NCBI GenBank assembly: GCA_947465395.1
Contig: CANIAL010000003.1
Location: 94,061-158,060 of the forward strand
DNA length: 64,000 bases
Reading direction: 5' to 3'
DNA from: Alphaproteobacteria bacterium
Lineage (GTDB): Bacteria > Pseudomonadota > Alphaproteobacteria > Micropepsales > Micropepsaceae
Of this stretch, positions 55,389 to 63,902 are shown in pieces (position 1 is the stretch's first letter; each line of letters begins with the position of its first letter). Under the pieces are notes generated by a model that was not told the DNA's origin, ran no database searches, and saw only the letters and a program-made list of their open reading frames with translations. Made by a program: the position numbers and the translations under genes.

Positions 55389-56216
55389 ATGCAGATCGGT
55401 CCAGCCAGCGACCAGGCCGCCATTGTCACGGCGTTGCGCAATGCCGCCGATGCCACCGGCTCGGACTTTCATTATTTGCTGGGCACGGCCATGCGCGAAT
55501 CCAGCCTGAAGCCGCAGGCGCAATCCAGCACGTCATCCGCCGCCGGCCTGTTCCAGTTCCTGGACCAGACTTGGCTGGGACTGGTGAAGGAGCATGGCGC
55601 GAAATACGGACTGGCCGCGCAGGCGGGGCAGATCACGAAGCAGGGCGACCGTTTCCGCTGCGCCGATGACGACAGCCGCGCGGCGATCCTGTCCCTGCGC
55701 AAGAATCCGCAGGTTTCCGCCTTCATGGCCGGCGAATATGCCAAGGCGACGGCGGGGCAGATGCAGACCAATCTGGGGCGCGGCGTCTGCGGCGGCGAAT
55801 TATATGCCGCGCATTTCCTGGGGCCGGATGCCGCCTGCAAGCTGATCCGCCTGAACGATGCCGAACCGGGTGCGAAAGCCGCTTCGCTGTTTCCCCATGC
55901 GGCCGACGCCAACAAATCCGTCTTCTTCCATGCCGATGGCGCGGCCAAGAGCGTGCGCGAGGTTTATAACTGGGTGATGCGCCAGCCCGGCGCGCCGACC
56001 GTGCAGGTGGCAAAGGCCGAACCCGCGGCCATGCCCCACACATCGGCCATGCTGACCGCCGCGCACGCCGTCAGCCAGAACACGGAATTGCTGTTGTCGA
56101 GCGTGATGAACTGGCAGCCCAAGGGTTTCTTTTCATCCAGCGATGACAATTCTAATCGCCCCATGAGCATCGGGCATGGCTTGCTCGATGTGCTGTCGGG
56201 AACAGGCCGCTCTTAA
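55389..56216 (+). CDS. Lytic transglycosylase (SLT domain) protein
   Basis: A 275-residue protein with an SLT-type muramidase domain in the first half: LLGTAMRESSLKPQAQS with the catalytic Glu near residue 38, SAAGLFQFLDQTWL, and a GRGVCGGELYAAHFLGP segment (about 130-147) typical of flagellum-linked transglycosylases. No signal peptide is seen, which fits export by the flagellar or another route. The second half (about 200-275) is low complexity. A perfect CtrA box upstream supports a link to flagellum or pilus assembly, as for Caulobacter PleA. It converges with the HPt gene with a four-base overlap. Confidence 0.82.
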   Translation: MQIGPASDQAAIVTALRNAADATGSDFHYLLGTAMRESSLKPQAQSSTSSAAGLFQFLDQTWLGLVKEHGAKYGLAAQAGQITKQGDRFRCADDDSRAAILSLRKNPQVSAFMAGEYAKATAGQMQTNLGRGVCGGELYAAHFLGPDAACKLIRLNDAEPGAKAASLFPHAADANKSVFFHADGAAKSVREVYNWVMRQPGAPTVQVAKAEPAAMPHTSAMLTAAHAVSQNTELLLSSVMNWQPKGFFSSSDDNSNRPMSIGHGLLDVLSGTGRS

Positions 56217-56692
56217 GCCGCCAAAAACGCAGCGACCTGGGCTTCCAGTTCCTCGATCAGGACCAGCGCCACCTTGTTCGACGCATCCATCACCTTGTCG
56301 CGATAGATGACATGGATGGCAGACACATGCGCGTCCACCAGCCCCAGCGGAATGGGCTTCGTGGTATCATGGATCATCTTGGACAATGACCCGGCGGTGC
56401 GCGCGATCAGCGGGTAGTCGAATGTCGCGGCCTGGCCCTTCATGTCATGGGCGGCGCGCAAAAGCGCGGCGCGGGCATCGGCATCGGGCGTCTTGGCGAA
56501 GCGGCCGCGTGCGGCTTCCAGCTTCTGCACGTCCTGCGCCGCCCAGCCCGCGAATTCACCCTTCAGCGATTCCATGGCGGTTTCGGCGCGCTTGATGGCG
56601 GCCATGTCGAGCCCGCCGCCCGTGCCGCCGCCAACCTTGGCCTTCAGCATGTTGGGCGGCATGAAAAGTTCGATGGGTTTCTGGCGTGCCAT
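56213..56692 (-). CDS. Histidine phosphotransfer (HPt) domain protein
   Basis: A 159-residue protein with an HPt four-helix bundle (about 55-159). The phospho-accepting His is in LLRAAHDMKGQAATFDYP. A Gly-rich N-terminal stretch (GGGTGGGLD) precedes it. It begins 20 bases after the response regulator on the same strand, so the two probably form a phosphorelay pair; no histidine kinase is in the window. Confidence 0.82.
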   Translation of the reverse strand: MARQKPIELFMPPNMLKAKVGGGTGGGLDMAAIKRAETAMESLKGEFAGWAAQDVQKLEAARGRFAKTPDADARAALLRAAHDMKGQAATFDYPLIARTAGSLSKMIHDTTKPIPLGLVDAHVSAIHVIYRDKVMDASNKVALVLIEELEAQVAAFLAA

Positions 56693-56712
56693 GTGTTTTT
56701 CCTGGACGGGTC

Positions 56713-57219
56713 CTATTCGGCGGCTTGCTTGGCGGTTTCGGCGCGGCGTTCGGGACCCTGATAGTCGCCTGCGCGGCGGCGGCGGCAGGGGCCAAAATAG
56801 ACCTTGGTGCGGACATAGGGGCGCGGATTTTCGATCACCGAAGTCAGGCGCGTCATCACGGCCTTCACCGACACCGGCTTGGCCAGGAATTCGTTGATGC
56901 CGGCATCGCGCGCCTGGCGCACCTGGTCGATATGGGTGTGGCCGGTCAACATGATGATCGGCACAAAGGGATTGGGAGTTTGAGGGTGCGATCGGATCTG
57001 CTGCGCCAGCTCAAGCCCCGACATGCCTTCCATCATCCAGTCGGCGATGACGATGTCGGGATTGGTTTCGCGCAGGACCGTCCAGGCGCGCTCGCCATCG
57101 GCGGCTTCGAAAATCTGGATGACACCGAACGCCTGCAGGATGGTGACAACCAGCTTGCGCATGTGGGGATTGTCATCCACCACAAGTATTTTCAGCTTGT
57201 CGAAACGATACCCGCTCAT
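56713..57219 (-). CDS. Single-domain response regulator with GPERR tail
   Basis: A CheY-like receiver of about 168 residues from ATG 57219 (a TTG four codons earlier is the alternative). All key residues are present: KILVVDDNPHMRKLV, phospho-Asp in PDIVIADWMMEG, Thr in IIMLTGHT, and Lys in INEFLAKPV. The C-terminal tail has two Arg-rich GP motifs (YFGPCRRRR and YQGPERRAE) seen in other alphaproteobacterial regulators. Upstream, TTAA-N6-TTAAC (57272-57286) resembles a CtrA box with one base less. Operon with the HPt gene. Confidence 0.87.
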   Translation of the reverse strand: MSGYRFDKLKILVVDDNPHMRKLVVTILQAFGVIQIFEAADGERAWTVLRETNPDIVIADWMMEGMSGLELAQQIRSHPQTPNPFVPIIMLTGHTHIDQVRQARDAGINEFLAKPVSVKAVMTRLTSVIENPRPYVRTKVYFGPCRRRRAGDYQGPERRAETAKQAAE

Positions 57220-57271
57220 GCCGAACGCCAATGCCCCAAAACTTCCCGGATAGAGGGAATGCCGATACTAC

Positions 57272-57286
57272 TTAATGCGTGTTAAC
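57272..57286 (-). promoter_or_regulatory. CtrA-like TTAA-N6-TTAAC
   Basis: TTAA at 57272-57275 and TTAAC at 57282-57286, six rather than seven bases apart, 53 bases before the response regulator start. One base short of the CtrA consensus, so binding is uncertain. Confidence 0.3.
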
Positions 57287-57321
57287 GGTCGGTGAAAAGT
57301 TGGAACTTTGCCCCATGAAAA

Positions 57322-57430
57322 CTCCGGCCCGCCTCCCCATTCGGTGCGAAGCACCAGGAAGGGGGAGGTGGTTTCAGCGAGCGAAGGCGACCTTTTTGGG
57401 AGCCGAGCGGAAGCTGAAACCGGAGGGGGT
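57322..57430. repeat. Intergenic palindromic repeat, type A, copy 5
   Basis: CTCCGGCCCGCCTCCCCATTCG, hairpin GGTGCGAAGCACC, GGGGGAGGTGGTTTCAGC, then GGCGACCTTTTTGGGAGCC and GCTGAAACCGGAGGGGGT. The parts GGCGACC..GGGAGCC and GTTTCAGC..GCTGAAAC also occur in copy 1, rearranged. Confidence 0.77.
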
Positions 57431-57434
57431 AAAC

Positions 57435-58187
57435 CTAATCCGTAAACTGCTCGGCCAAGATACGCTCATCCAGGCTGTGACCGGCGTCATACAGCATGGT
57501 CATGGCGATGGAACGGTCTTCGGCCACGTCCACGGCGCTGACATCGCGCACCTCGAAATCATCGGCCACAGCGCTGACCGGTCGCTTGGCGCTTTCCAGT
57601 ATCTCGAACCGTACCTTCGCCCGGTGGGGCAGCAGCGCGCCGCGCCAGCGGCGGGGACGGAAGGCGCTGATGGGCGTCAGCGCCAGCAGCGCCGCATCAA
57701 TCGGCAGGATGGGGCCATGCGCCGACAGATTATAGGCGGTGGAGCCGGCGGGCGTGGACACCAGCACGCCGTCGCAGATCAGTTCCTTGATGCGGGGCTT
57801 GCCGTCCACGGCGATGCCAATCTTGGCGGCCTGGCGCGCCTGACGCAAAAGAGAGACTTCGTTGAAGGCCAGCGCCTCGGTCATGCCCTTGGCGGTATGG
57901 GCCTGCATGCGCAGGGGATGGATGCGGGCGGCTTCTGCGGCGTCCAGCCGCGCGGGCAGATCGTCGGCGCGGTATTCGTTCATCAGGAAACCCACCGAGC
58001 CCAAATTCATCCCGTAAATGGGTTTGCCCAGTTTCAGGAACGCATGAAGTGTCTGCAACATGAAACCGTCGCCGCCCAGGGCGATGATGATGTCGGCCTT
58101 TTCGGCACCGGCATCGGCGTGGCGGCCGCGCATTTCGGCCAGCGCATCGGCGGCTTCGGGCGCCGCGGTGAAATGATAAGCCGCCAC
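57435..58187 (-). CDS. nadK: NAD kinase
   Basis: Phosphorylates NAD to NADP. The protein has 250 residues from GTG 58187. Family motifs are [48 protein letters not shown], and the second Gly motif [23 protein letters not shown] (in part). It starts three bases after the moaA stop, so the two share a transcript. Confidence 0.94.
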   Translation of the reverse strand: MAAYHFTAAPEAADALAEMRGRHADAGAEKADIIIALGGDGFMLQTLHAFLKLGKPIYGMNLGSVGFLMNEYRADDLPARLDAAEAARIHPLRMQAHTAKGMTEALAFNEVSLLRQARQAAKIGIAVDGKPRIKELICDGVLVSTPAGSTAYNLSAHGPILPIDAALLALTPISAFRPRRWRGALLPHRAKVRFEILESAKRPVSAVADDFEVRDVSAVDVAEDRSIAMTMLYDAGHSLDERILAEQFTD

Positions 58188-58190
58188 GTA

Positions 58191-59165
58191 TCAGCCCCCG
58201 GTCAGCGACATGGGCCGCGCGGTGGCGGCGCGCCCGATCACGAAATCATGGCCGCGCGGTTTTCTTTGCAGTGCCTCGGTGATGGCCACATCCAGCAGCG
58301 CATTGTCGGCGGATGCGCGAAGCGGTGCGCGCAGATCGGCATTGTCGTCCTGGCCCAGGCACATATAGAGCATGCCGGTGCAGGTCAGCCGCACCCGGTT
58401 GCAGCTTTCGCAAAAATTGTGGGTGAGGGGGGTGATAAGCCCCAGCCGCCCGCCAGTTTCCGCCACCTGGAAATAGCGCGCCGGGCCGCCGGTGCGGTGC
58501 AGGCTCTCGGCAAGCGAGAATTCGCGCGCCAGGGTTTTGCGAACATCCGACAGCGGCAGGTAATGCGCGGTGCGGTCTTCGCCTTCGCCCATCGGCATGG
58601 TTTCAATGAAGGTGATGTCAAAGCCGTTGCCATGCGCCCAGCGCATCAGGTCGGGCAGTTCGTCTTCGTTCAGATCCTTCAGCGCCACGGTGTTGATCTT
58701 GACTTGCAGCCCGGCCTGCGCCGCCGCATCAATGCCCGCCAGAACTTGTGAAAGGTCGCCCCGGCGGGTGATGGCGCGGAAGCGGTCGCTGTCCAGGCTG
58801 TCGAGAGAGACATTCACCCGCCGCACGCCGGCATCAAACAGCCCGCGCGCGTAATTCGAAAGCTGCGTGCCGTTGGTGGTCAGGGTGACTTCCTTCAGCG
58901 CTGTGCTGCCGATCTTCGCGCCCAATCCTTCGAACAGGCGCATGACATTCTTTCGCACCAGCGGCTCCCCGCCCGTGATGCGAAGTCGCTCCACGCCCTT
59001 GTCCACGAAGGCCAGGCAAAGCCGCTCGATCTCGTCCAGCCCCAGCACATCGGCCCGGGGCAGGAATGTCTGGTCGTCCGACATGCAATAGACGCAGCGC
59101 AGATCGCAGCGATCCGTCACGGAGACGCGCAGATAGGTCAGGCGGCGGCCAAAAGGGTCCAGCAT
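58191..59165 (-). CDS. moaA: GTP 3',8-cyclase MoaA
   Basis: Radical-SAM enzyme that starts molybdenum cofactor synthesis. The ATG at 59165 gives 324 residues beginning MLDPFGRRL. The N-terminal cluster motif is CDLRCVYC, then [11 protein letters not shown] and [19 protein letters not shown] (in part). The C-terminal cluster is [21 protein letters not shown]. The usual C-terminal GG is present (SLTGG). moaC and moeA are in the trp operon 45 kb away. Confidence 0.95.
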   Translation of the reverse strand: MLDPFGRRLTYLRVSVTDRCDLRCVYCMSDDQTFLPRADVLGLDEIERLCLAFVDKGVERLRITGGEPLVRKNVMRLFEGLGAKIGSTALKEVTLTTNGTQLSNYARGLFDAGVRRVNVSLDSLDSDRFRAITRRGDLSQVLAGIDAAAQAGLQVKINTVALKDLNEDELPDLMRWAHGNGFDITFIETMPMGEGEDRTAHYLPLSDVRKTLAREFSLAESLHRTGGPARYFQVAETGGRLGLITPLTHNFCESCNRVRLTCTGMLYMCLGQDDNADLRAPLRASADNALLDVAITEALQRKPRGHDFVIGRAATARPMSLTGG

Positions 59166-59236
59166 GGGCAAAGCTTTAGCATGGCCGGAGGGGGATTTCA
59201 CGGATTGAAAAAGAGCAAAAGCCCCTGCTGAACGCC

Positions 59237-59635
59237 CTAATGGGCGATGGCGGCCTTGAGTTCGTCCAGCGCCGTGATCTTGGTGAACCCGGTGAAGATC
59301 CGGTCCACTTCGGCCTGTTCCGGGCGGCCCATCATGGCGGTCTTGCTGCGGGCCTGGCGCGACAGGTTATAGACGGTGGCGAAGACGGATTTGTCGATGC
59401 CGGTGGCGCGGCAGGCCAGGGCCACCAGGGTGACGCCATCGGAATAGAAGAACTGGCGGAAATGGACCAGCTCCACCTCCAGCAAACGGGCAAAGGCCAG
59501 ATCGAACAGGTCGATCTGTCCCTGGCTGAGAACGCGCATCAGGAATCCGGCACGAAGCTGGCCGGATGCGGCCAGTTTCTCGATCAGCTTCTGGGCGCTG
59601 GCGCGGCGCACCGGCATGAAAGGATTTTTCGCCTT
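59237..59635 (-). pseudogene. C-terminal remnant of a DUF2336-like protein
   Basis: About 126 residues from ATG 59617 (frame open back to 59635, with TGA just beyond). The sequence resembles the C-terminal domain of alphaproteobacterial DUF2336 proteins (SAQKLIEKLAASGQL, FLMRVLSQGQIDLFDLAFARLLE, LVALACRATGIDKSVF), whose usual length is two to three times this. The N-terminal part is missing. The break lies where the opposite-strand glycosyltransferase remnant begins. It may be dead or a small protein; the family call is from memory of patterns. Confidence 0.55.
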
Positions 59636-59978
59636 TCAACTGTTCCTGGGCGGCGGCGTGGTGTTCGCGCTTGCCAATCCGCTGTTGTGGGCGGGGCTGG
59701 CGGCGGCGCTGATCCTGGATTGGCGGTTGTGGGGAAGCGGTTTTGGCCTGGTGCCGGGCGGCGGATTGCTCGCCATCAATATTCTGCTCACCTATCTGGC
59801 CATGATCGGGCCCAGGCGGCGCGGGTGTGATGACCTTTCGCCCTATGGCCTGACGGTGGTCCTGTATTGGGCGCTGGTGTCATGGGCCGGTTATCGCGGC
59901 TTGTGGCAACTGATCACCAGGCCGTTTTTCTGGGAAAAGACCACGCATGGCGTAACCGGGAGCCGACCCTGCGCGTAA
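59616..59978 (+). pseudogene. C-terminal remnant of a family 2 glycosyltransferase
   Basis: 120 residues with three or four membrane segments that look like the C-terminal membrane part of alphaproteobacterial family 2 glycosyltransferases (FQLFLGGGVVFALANPLLW, LLAINILLTYLAMIGPRRR, GLWQLITRPFFWEKTTHG). The catalytic GT-A domain, with its DxD and QxxRW motifs, is absent. The ATG at 59616 shares CATG with the start of the opposite remnant, and the plus-strand frame to the left is antisense to it. Its TAA overlaps the next ATG (TAATG). Confidence 0.6.
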
Positions 59979-60754
59979 TGATCGTCCTGGCGCTGTTGGT
60001 GTGCAGCGCCGGCGCGGCGCAAGCCGGCGCCTGGACACAGAAGCGCGGCCATTGGCAGGTGATCACCACCACCATCTATGGCGATGCGCCCACCGCCTTT
60101 GACGGCAAGGGCAACACCGGCATCAGCCTTCAGTTCGACAAGGCGCTGCTGCTGAACGCGGCCGAATATGGCCTGACCAACCGCATCACGCTGCTGCTGA
60201 ACACCGAGACTGCCTATGCCCGCTCTCACCTGGCGCCCAGTCCGCGCGTGAAGGGGCTGGACAATGCCTATGAAGGCGGCGCGCGTTTCCTGCTGTCCAG
60301 TCGTCACGGCATGTTCTCGGTCCAGGCCAGCTACAAATCGGCGGGCGCTTTCAATTTTTCCGTCTCCGCCAATAGCCGCGTGGCGGGCAGCGCCGCCGAG
60401 CTGCGCTTTCTGTATGGCGGCAATTTCAAGCTGGCCGGGCGCGACGGATTTTTCGATCTGCAGGCGGGGCAGCGTTTCCTGTCCGCGCCGCGCGCCAATG
60501 AGACGCCGCTGGATCTGACGGCGGGGCTTTGGCTGACACCGAGCCGTATGGTGATGTTGCAGAACTTCAATGTCATTGGCGGCGGCGACGGCCAGCCGCC
60601 CTACGGCTATTTCCGCAGCCACAAGCTGGAAGTCTCCGTGGTGCAGCGCCTGACCAAACGTTTGCTGGTGCAGGCTGGGGTCTTCTATTCGCCCTTGGGC
60701 CAGAATGCGCTCAGGGAAAGAGGTGTGGTTTTGGCTTTATGGACTCAGGTTTAG
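59978..60754 (+). CDS. Exported beta-rich protein, possible outer-membrane protein
   Basis: A 258-residue protein with a signal peptide (MIVLALLVCSAGAAQA). The mature part consists of alternating beta-like stretches with Gly and aromatic residues (GGARFLLSSRHGMFSVQASYKSAG in part, LRFLYGGNFKLAG, LQAGQRFLSA, LEVSVVQRLTKRLLVQAGVFYSPLG), consistent with a small barrel. I recognise no named family. It overlaps the glycosyltransferase remnant by one base, so the two were probably once an operon. It precedes the iron uptake operon by about 60 bases. Confidence 0.6.
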   Translation: MIVLALLVCSAGAAQAGAWTQKRGHWQVITTTIYGDAPTAFDGKGNTGISLQFDKALLLNAAEYGLTNRITLLLNTETAYARSHLAPSPRVKGLDNAYEGGARFLLSSRHGMFSVQASYKSAGAFNFSVSANSRVAGSAAELRFLYGGNFKLAGRDGFFDLQAGQRFLSAPRANETPLDLTAGLWLTPSRMVMLQNFNVIGGGDGQPPYGYFRSHKLEVSVVQRLTKRLLVQAGVFYSPLGQNALRERGVVLALWTQV

Positions 60755-60759
60755 GGCTG

Positions 60760-60782
60760 TACTTGCGAATGAGTTGCAAGTA
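60760..60782 (+). promoter_or_regulatory. Fur-like palindrome before the iron uptake operon
   Basis: TACTTGC (60760-60766) and GCAAGTA (60776-60782) are perfect 7-bp arms around nine bases. The inner 19 bases CTTGCGAATGAGTTGCAAG have the length and partly the symmetry of a Fur box. It lies 34 bases before the P19-like gene. Iron-dependent repression is likely; whether by Fur, Irr or another regulator is open. Confidence 0.55.
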
Positions 60783-60815
60783 TAACCACGGGCGAAACCC
60801 CAGTCCGGACGCCCC

Positions 60816-61343
60816 ATGACGCCCCGTTTGCTGTCTCTGCTTATCGCGCCCGCGCTGCTGTTCAGTGCGCCCGCATTCGCCACCCAGGAATTCTATGTGG
60901 GCGAGCCGGTGGTCAAGGAAGGCCTCCAGATCGTGCCCGCTTACCTGGTGGGCGTGGAGATGGATTCGATGCCCGCCGGCATGTCCATGAGCAAGACCGC
61001 CGTGCATCTGGAAGTGGACATCCACGCCACCGAGGCCGAGACGCATGGTTTCAAGGAAGACAGCTGGATCCCCTATCTCACCATCGCTTACACCCTGACC
61101 AAGGATGGCGCGCCGACGTATAAAAAGACCGGCTTCCTGCAGCCCATGATCGCCAAGGACGGCCCGCACTACGCCAACAATGTGGATATGGGCGGCGACG
61201 GCACCTATCACCTGACCTACATCATCTCGCCGCCGTCCAGCCATGGCTTCATCCGCCATGTGGACAAGGACGGCGGCGTGCCGGTCTGGTGGAAGCCCAT
61301 CACGGCCAACTGGACTTTCACCTATCCCGCCAAGAAGAAGTGA
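60816..61343 (+). CDS. Periplasmic metal-binding protein, P19/Tp34 (FetP/FtrA-like) family
   Basis: A 175-residue exported protein of the P19/Tp34 iron transporter family. Signal peptide (about 1-22, AFA-TQ). Metal-site residues are visible: EFYVGEPVVKEGLQI, VGVEMDSMP with Met/Glu ligands, HLEVDIHATE, YANNVDMGGDGTYHL and GFIRHVDKDGG with His. Family members bind copper and iron and pass iron to FTR1-type permeases. It is first in the operon with a cupredoxin and FTR1. Confidence 0.88.
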   Translation: MTPRLLSLLIAPALLFSAPAFATQEFYVGEPVVKEGLQIVPAYLVGVEMDSMPAGMSMSKTAVHLEVDIHATEAETHGFKEDSWIPYLTIAYTLTKDGAPTYKKTGFLQPMIAKDGPHYANNVDMGGDGTYHLTYIISPPSSHGFIRHVDKDGGVPVWWKPITANWTFTYPAKKK

Positions 61344-61345
61344 TC

Positions 61346-61666
61346 ATGAAAAAATTTTTGCTGGGCGCGACTGCGCTTCTGTTCATGTCAGGTGCGGCGA
61401 TGGCTGCGGCCCCCGTCGAATTGACCTTGAAGGATCACAAATTCTCGCCCGCCGAAATCCACGTCAAGGCACGCGAGTCCTTTGTGATCTCCTTCACCAA
61501 CAATGATCCCCAGGCCGAAGAGTTCGACTCGCCCGCGCTGAAGGTGGAAAAGGTGGTGGCGGGCAAGGGCGGTCACGGCAATATCCGCGTGCGGGCGCTG
61601 GCGCCGGGCCGCTATCCCTTCGTGGGTGAGTTCTTCGGCGCCAAGGGCGTGGTGATCGCAGAATAA
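61346..61666 (+). CDS. Periplasmic cupredoxin-domain protein of the iron uptake operon
   Basis: A 106-residue exported protein with a cupredoxin fold: VELTLKDHKFSPAEIHVKARESFVI (in part) and SPALKVEKVVAGKG, with APGRYPFVGEFFGAKGVVI at the end. The type 1 copper ligands are not complete, as in the EfeO/FtrB cupredoxin family. It probably helps oxidise ferrous iron before import by the FTR1 permease. ATG 61346 is two bases after the P19 stop; the TAA overlaps the next ATG. Confidence 0.83.
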   Translation: MKKFLLGATALLFMSGAAMAAAPVELTLKDHKFSPAEIHVKARESFVISFTNNDPQAEEFDSPALKVEKVVAGKGGHGNIRVRALAPGRYPFVGEFFGAKGVVIAE

Positions 61667-62478
61667 TGCTGTCCGCGCTTCTCATTGTTTTCCGCGAAGT
61701 CATCGAAGCGGGCCTGATCGTTGGCATCGTGCTGGCCGCGACACAGGGCGTGCCGCGCCGCACCCGCTTTGTCCTGCTGGGCATCGTCGGCGGCGTCCTG
61801 GGCGCCATGCTGGTGGCGGCCTTCGCGGGCGAGCTGGCGGGATTGTTCGAAGGCTCGGGCGCGGAATTGTTCAACGCCGCCATTCTGGGCATCGCGGTGA
61901 TCATGCTGACCTGGCACAATGTCTGGATGGCCAGCCATGGCCGCCAGATGGCGCGCGAGCTGAAAGAAGCGGGCCATGAAGTCGCCACCGGCCAGCGCAC
62001 CTTGTCGGCGCTTGCCATCGTGGTGGGCGTGGCGGTCCTGCGCGAAGGATCGGAAGTGGTGCTGTTCCTGTACGGCATCGTGGCCCAGGGCGGCACCAGC
62101 GCCGCGGGCATCGTTACCGGCGGCGCGCTGGGGATGCTGGCGGGCGCGGCGATTTCGGTCCTGATGTATCTGGGCCTTCTGTCCATTCCCGCCCATCGCC
62201 TGTTCCAGGTGACATCGGGGCTGATCATGCTGCTGGCGGCGGGCATGGCGGCGCAGGCGGTGCTGTTCCTGCAGAATGGCGGCTATATCAACATTTTCAA
62301 CGACACGCTGTGGGACTCATCCGGCCTGCTCAGCGAAGATTCCATTCCCGGCAAGCTGATGCACACCCTGATCGGCTATGTGCAGGCGCCCGATGGCGCG
62401 CAGTTGATCGCCTATATCGCCGTGATCGCGATGATGCTGGTGTTGATGCGGCTTTTTGGAAAACCCAAAACTGCCTAA
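61666..62478 (+). CDS. FTR1-family iron permease
   Basis: High-affinity iron permease of 270 residues with about seven helices. Both REXXE motifs are present: VFREVIEAGLIVGI near residue 9 and VLREGSEVVLFLYGI near residue 126. The operon P19-cupredoxin-FTR1 corresponds to FtrABC-type ferrous uptake; the fourth FtrD ferredoxin-like gene is not seen. It converges with the next gene with a four-base overlap. Confidence 0.92.
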   Translation: MLSALLIVFREVIEAGLIVGIVLAATQGVPRRTRFVLLGIVGGVLGAMLVAAFAGELAGLFEGSGAELFNAAILGIAVIMLTWHNVWMASHGRQMARELKEAGHEVATGQRTLSALAIVVGVAVLREGSEVVLFLYGIVAQGGTSAAGIVTGGALGMLAGAAISVLMYLGLLSIPAHRLFQVTSGLIMLLAAGMAAQAVLFLQNGGYINIFNDTLWDSSGLLSEDSIPGKLMHTLIGYVQAPDGAQLIAYIAVIAMMLVLMRLFGKPKTA

Positions 62479-63392
62479 TGCACATAATTGATGGCGATGG
62501 CCGGGGTTATGGACGCCTGGGTATTGTGGCCCTTGAAGATCACCCGAGCGCCAACCAGCACGCCGATATTGGGCGTCCAGCTATATTCCAGCGCCGGAGC
62601 AAGCGCGAAGGCGTCGCTGGAGCCGGAATTGAAACTGGACCCGGCAAAGCCATCCACCCGCGTCGCATCATTGTGATGAAGCTGGAAATCCAGCGCCAGC
62701 ACGGCGCGGCGCGTGACGCTGTATTCCAGCGACAGGTTGGCGGACAGCGCATTGCCCGGCTGAGCCTGCCCGTGAAATCCGGTTGCGGTGCCATAGACGC
62801 TGGCGTCCTGGACATCCGCGCTGGTTGAAAAGGCATGCCCCACATTCAGGCGCGCCCGCAACAGCCGGCCATTGGGCAGCCAGAAATAATGCTGGGAAAG
62901 AATCGCCAGGTTGGTGGTGAAAGCGCCGCCGCCCAAGCCGTTGGCCAATGTCGTACCCAGGCGGTCGTAACGCCCTGTGGGCAAAGTCTCCTGCAAGGTT
63001 ACGGATATGGCGGGAATGCCGCGTTCGGAATCGAAGGCGAAAAGCCCATACTGGAATTGCACGGTGGTGTCGCCCAGCCCCGCGCCGCTGGGGGCATTGT
63101 CAACCCGGTTATAGCCCGCCACCGGGATCAGCCCGACCGTAAAGCGGTCCGTCACGCCGTAGAGAAAATAGGACAGCGATGCCGCGCCATCGGAATGGGA
63201 TTTGATTTCGTCATAGAGATAGCTTTCGACCAGGACATGCTCTTGGCCCAGGGTCGCGGCCGAATTCGCCAGCAAGGGCCCCGTCCACCAGGCGTCATCC
63301 AGCGATTGCCGGTATGCGGGTTCGGCCATGGCAGGCGACATCAACACCAGCATGGCAAGGCAGGGCAGGTGCGGGCGGGAAAAGATGGGCAT
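62475..63392 (-). CDS. Outer-membrane beta-barrel protein (MetA-pathway/transporter-like)
   Basis: A 305-residue exported protein; signal peptide about 1-23 (MAEP cleavage region). The pattern of the putative Phenol_MetA_deg barrel family is visible: GVTDRFTVGLIPVAGY, GLGDTTVQFQYGLF, AISVTLQETLPTGRYD, LEYSVTRRAVLALDFQLHHN. It ends in a strand with YVH. Function is unknown. A perfect 12-bp inverted repeat covers its ribosome site. Convergent with the FTR1 gene, which may mean a linked role in metal handling, but that is inference. Confidence 0.7.
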   Translation of the reverse strand: MPIFSRPHLPCLAMLVLMSPAMAEPAYRQSLDDAWWTGPLLANSAATLGQEHVLVESYLYDEIKSHSDGAASLSYFLYGVTDRFTVGLIPVAGYNRVDNAPSGAGLGDTTVQFQYGLFAFDSERGIPAISVTLQETLPTGRYDRLGTTLANGLGGGAFTTNLAILSQHYFWLPNGRLLRARLNVGHAFSTSADVQDASVYGTATGFHGQAQPGNALSANLSLEYSVTRRAVLALDFQLHHNDATRVDGFAGSSFNSGSSDAFALAPALEYSWTPNIGVLVGARVIFKGHNTQASITPAIAINYVH

Positions 63393-63397
63393 GTGTC

Positions 63398-63424
63398 AGT
63401 CCTTCTGCAATATGCAGAAGGACT
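63398..63424 (-). promoter_or_regulatory. Perfect hairpin covering the ribosome binding site
   Basis: AGTCCTTCTGCA (63398-63409) and TGCAGAAGGACT (63413-63424) are 12-bp perfect arms with a 3-base loop, six bases before the ATG of the outer-membrane protein. On the mRNA the Shine-Dalgarno AGAAGGA is in the arm next to the start, so the hairpin would hide it. As DNA, TGCAATATGCA could also be an operator. Confidence 0.65.
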
Positions 63425-63469
63425 AGCAAGGGGCGGAGCGCGCCTTCACCCCGCTTCGCGCTTTCGAAT

Positions 63470-63862
63470 CTAGCCTGCGCGCTTGCTGCCGTAATGCTGG
63501 GTCCAGACCTTGGTGAACTCCGCCCCCAGCAGAAATATCTGCGCGGAATAATAGACCCAGATCAGAAGCACCATCACCGCGCCCGCCGCGCCATAGATGT
63601 TGGCCGTCACCAGCCGCGTCAAATACAGCCCGATCAGATATTGCCCAATCTGGAAAAGAAATGCGGTGCCGGCCGCGCCCAGGGCCACGTCGCGCCACAT
63701 CAGGGGCGTGTTGGGCAATATCTTGTACATGGCCGCGAACAAGGCCGTGACCAGCACATAGGAAAAGCCCCAATCGGCCACGCCCACGAAAACACGGCTA
63801 AGGGCGGTATGCTCGCCCAATATCCGCACCGCCACGCCGACGCCGCCCGCGAATGTCCGCCG
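63470..63862 (-). pseudogene. C-terminal part of a YihY/BrkB membrane protein, cut by an IS
   Basis: About 130 residues remain of a protein that usually has about 280-300. The remaining helices and the end motif NIYGAAGAVMVLLIWVYYSAQIFLLGAEFTKVW (cited in part) match the YihY/BrkB family, formerly called RNase BN. The frame is open back to 63862, then meets a stop; a GTG at 63835 is the only internal start. The upstream DNA is an IS3-type element. Confidence 0.75.
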
Positions 63863-63902
63863 TCAGCGCCTGTGGCCCAGATTTGAGGTTGTGACTTAAG
63901 GA

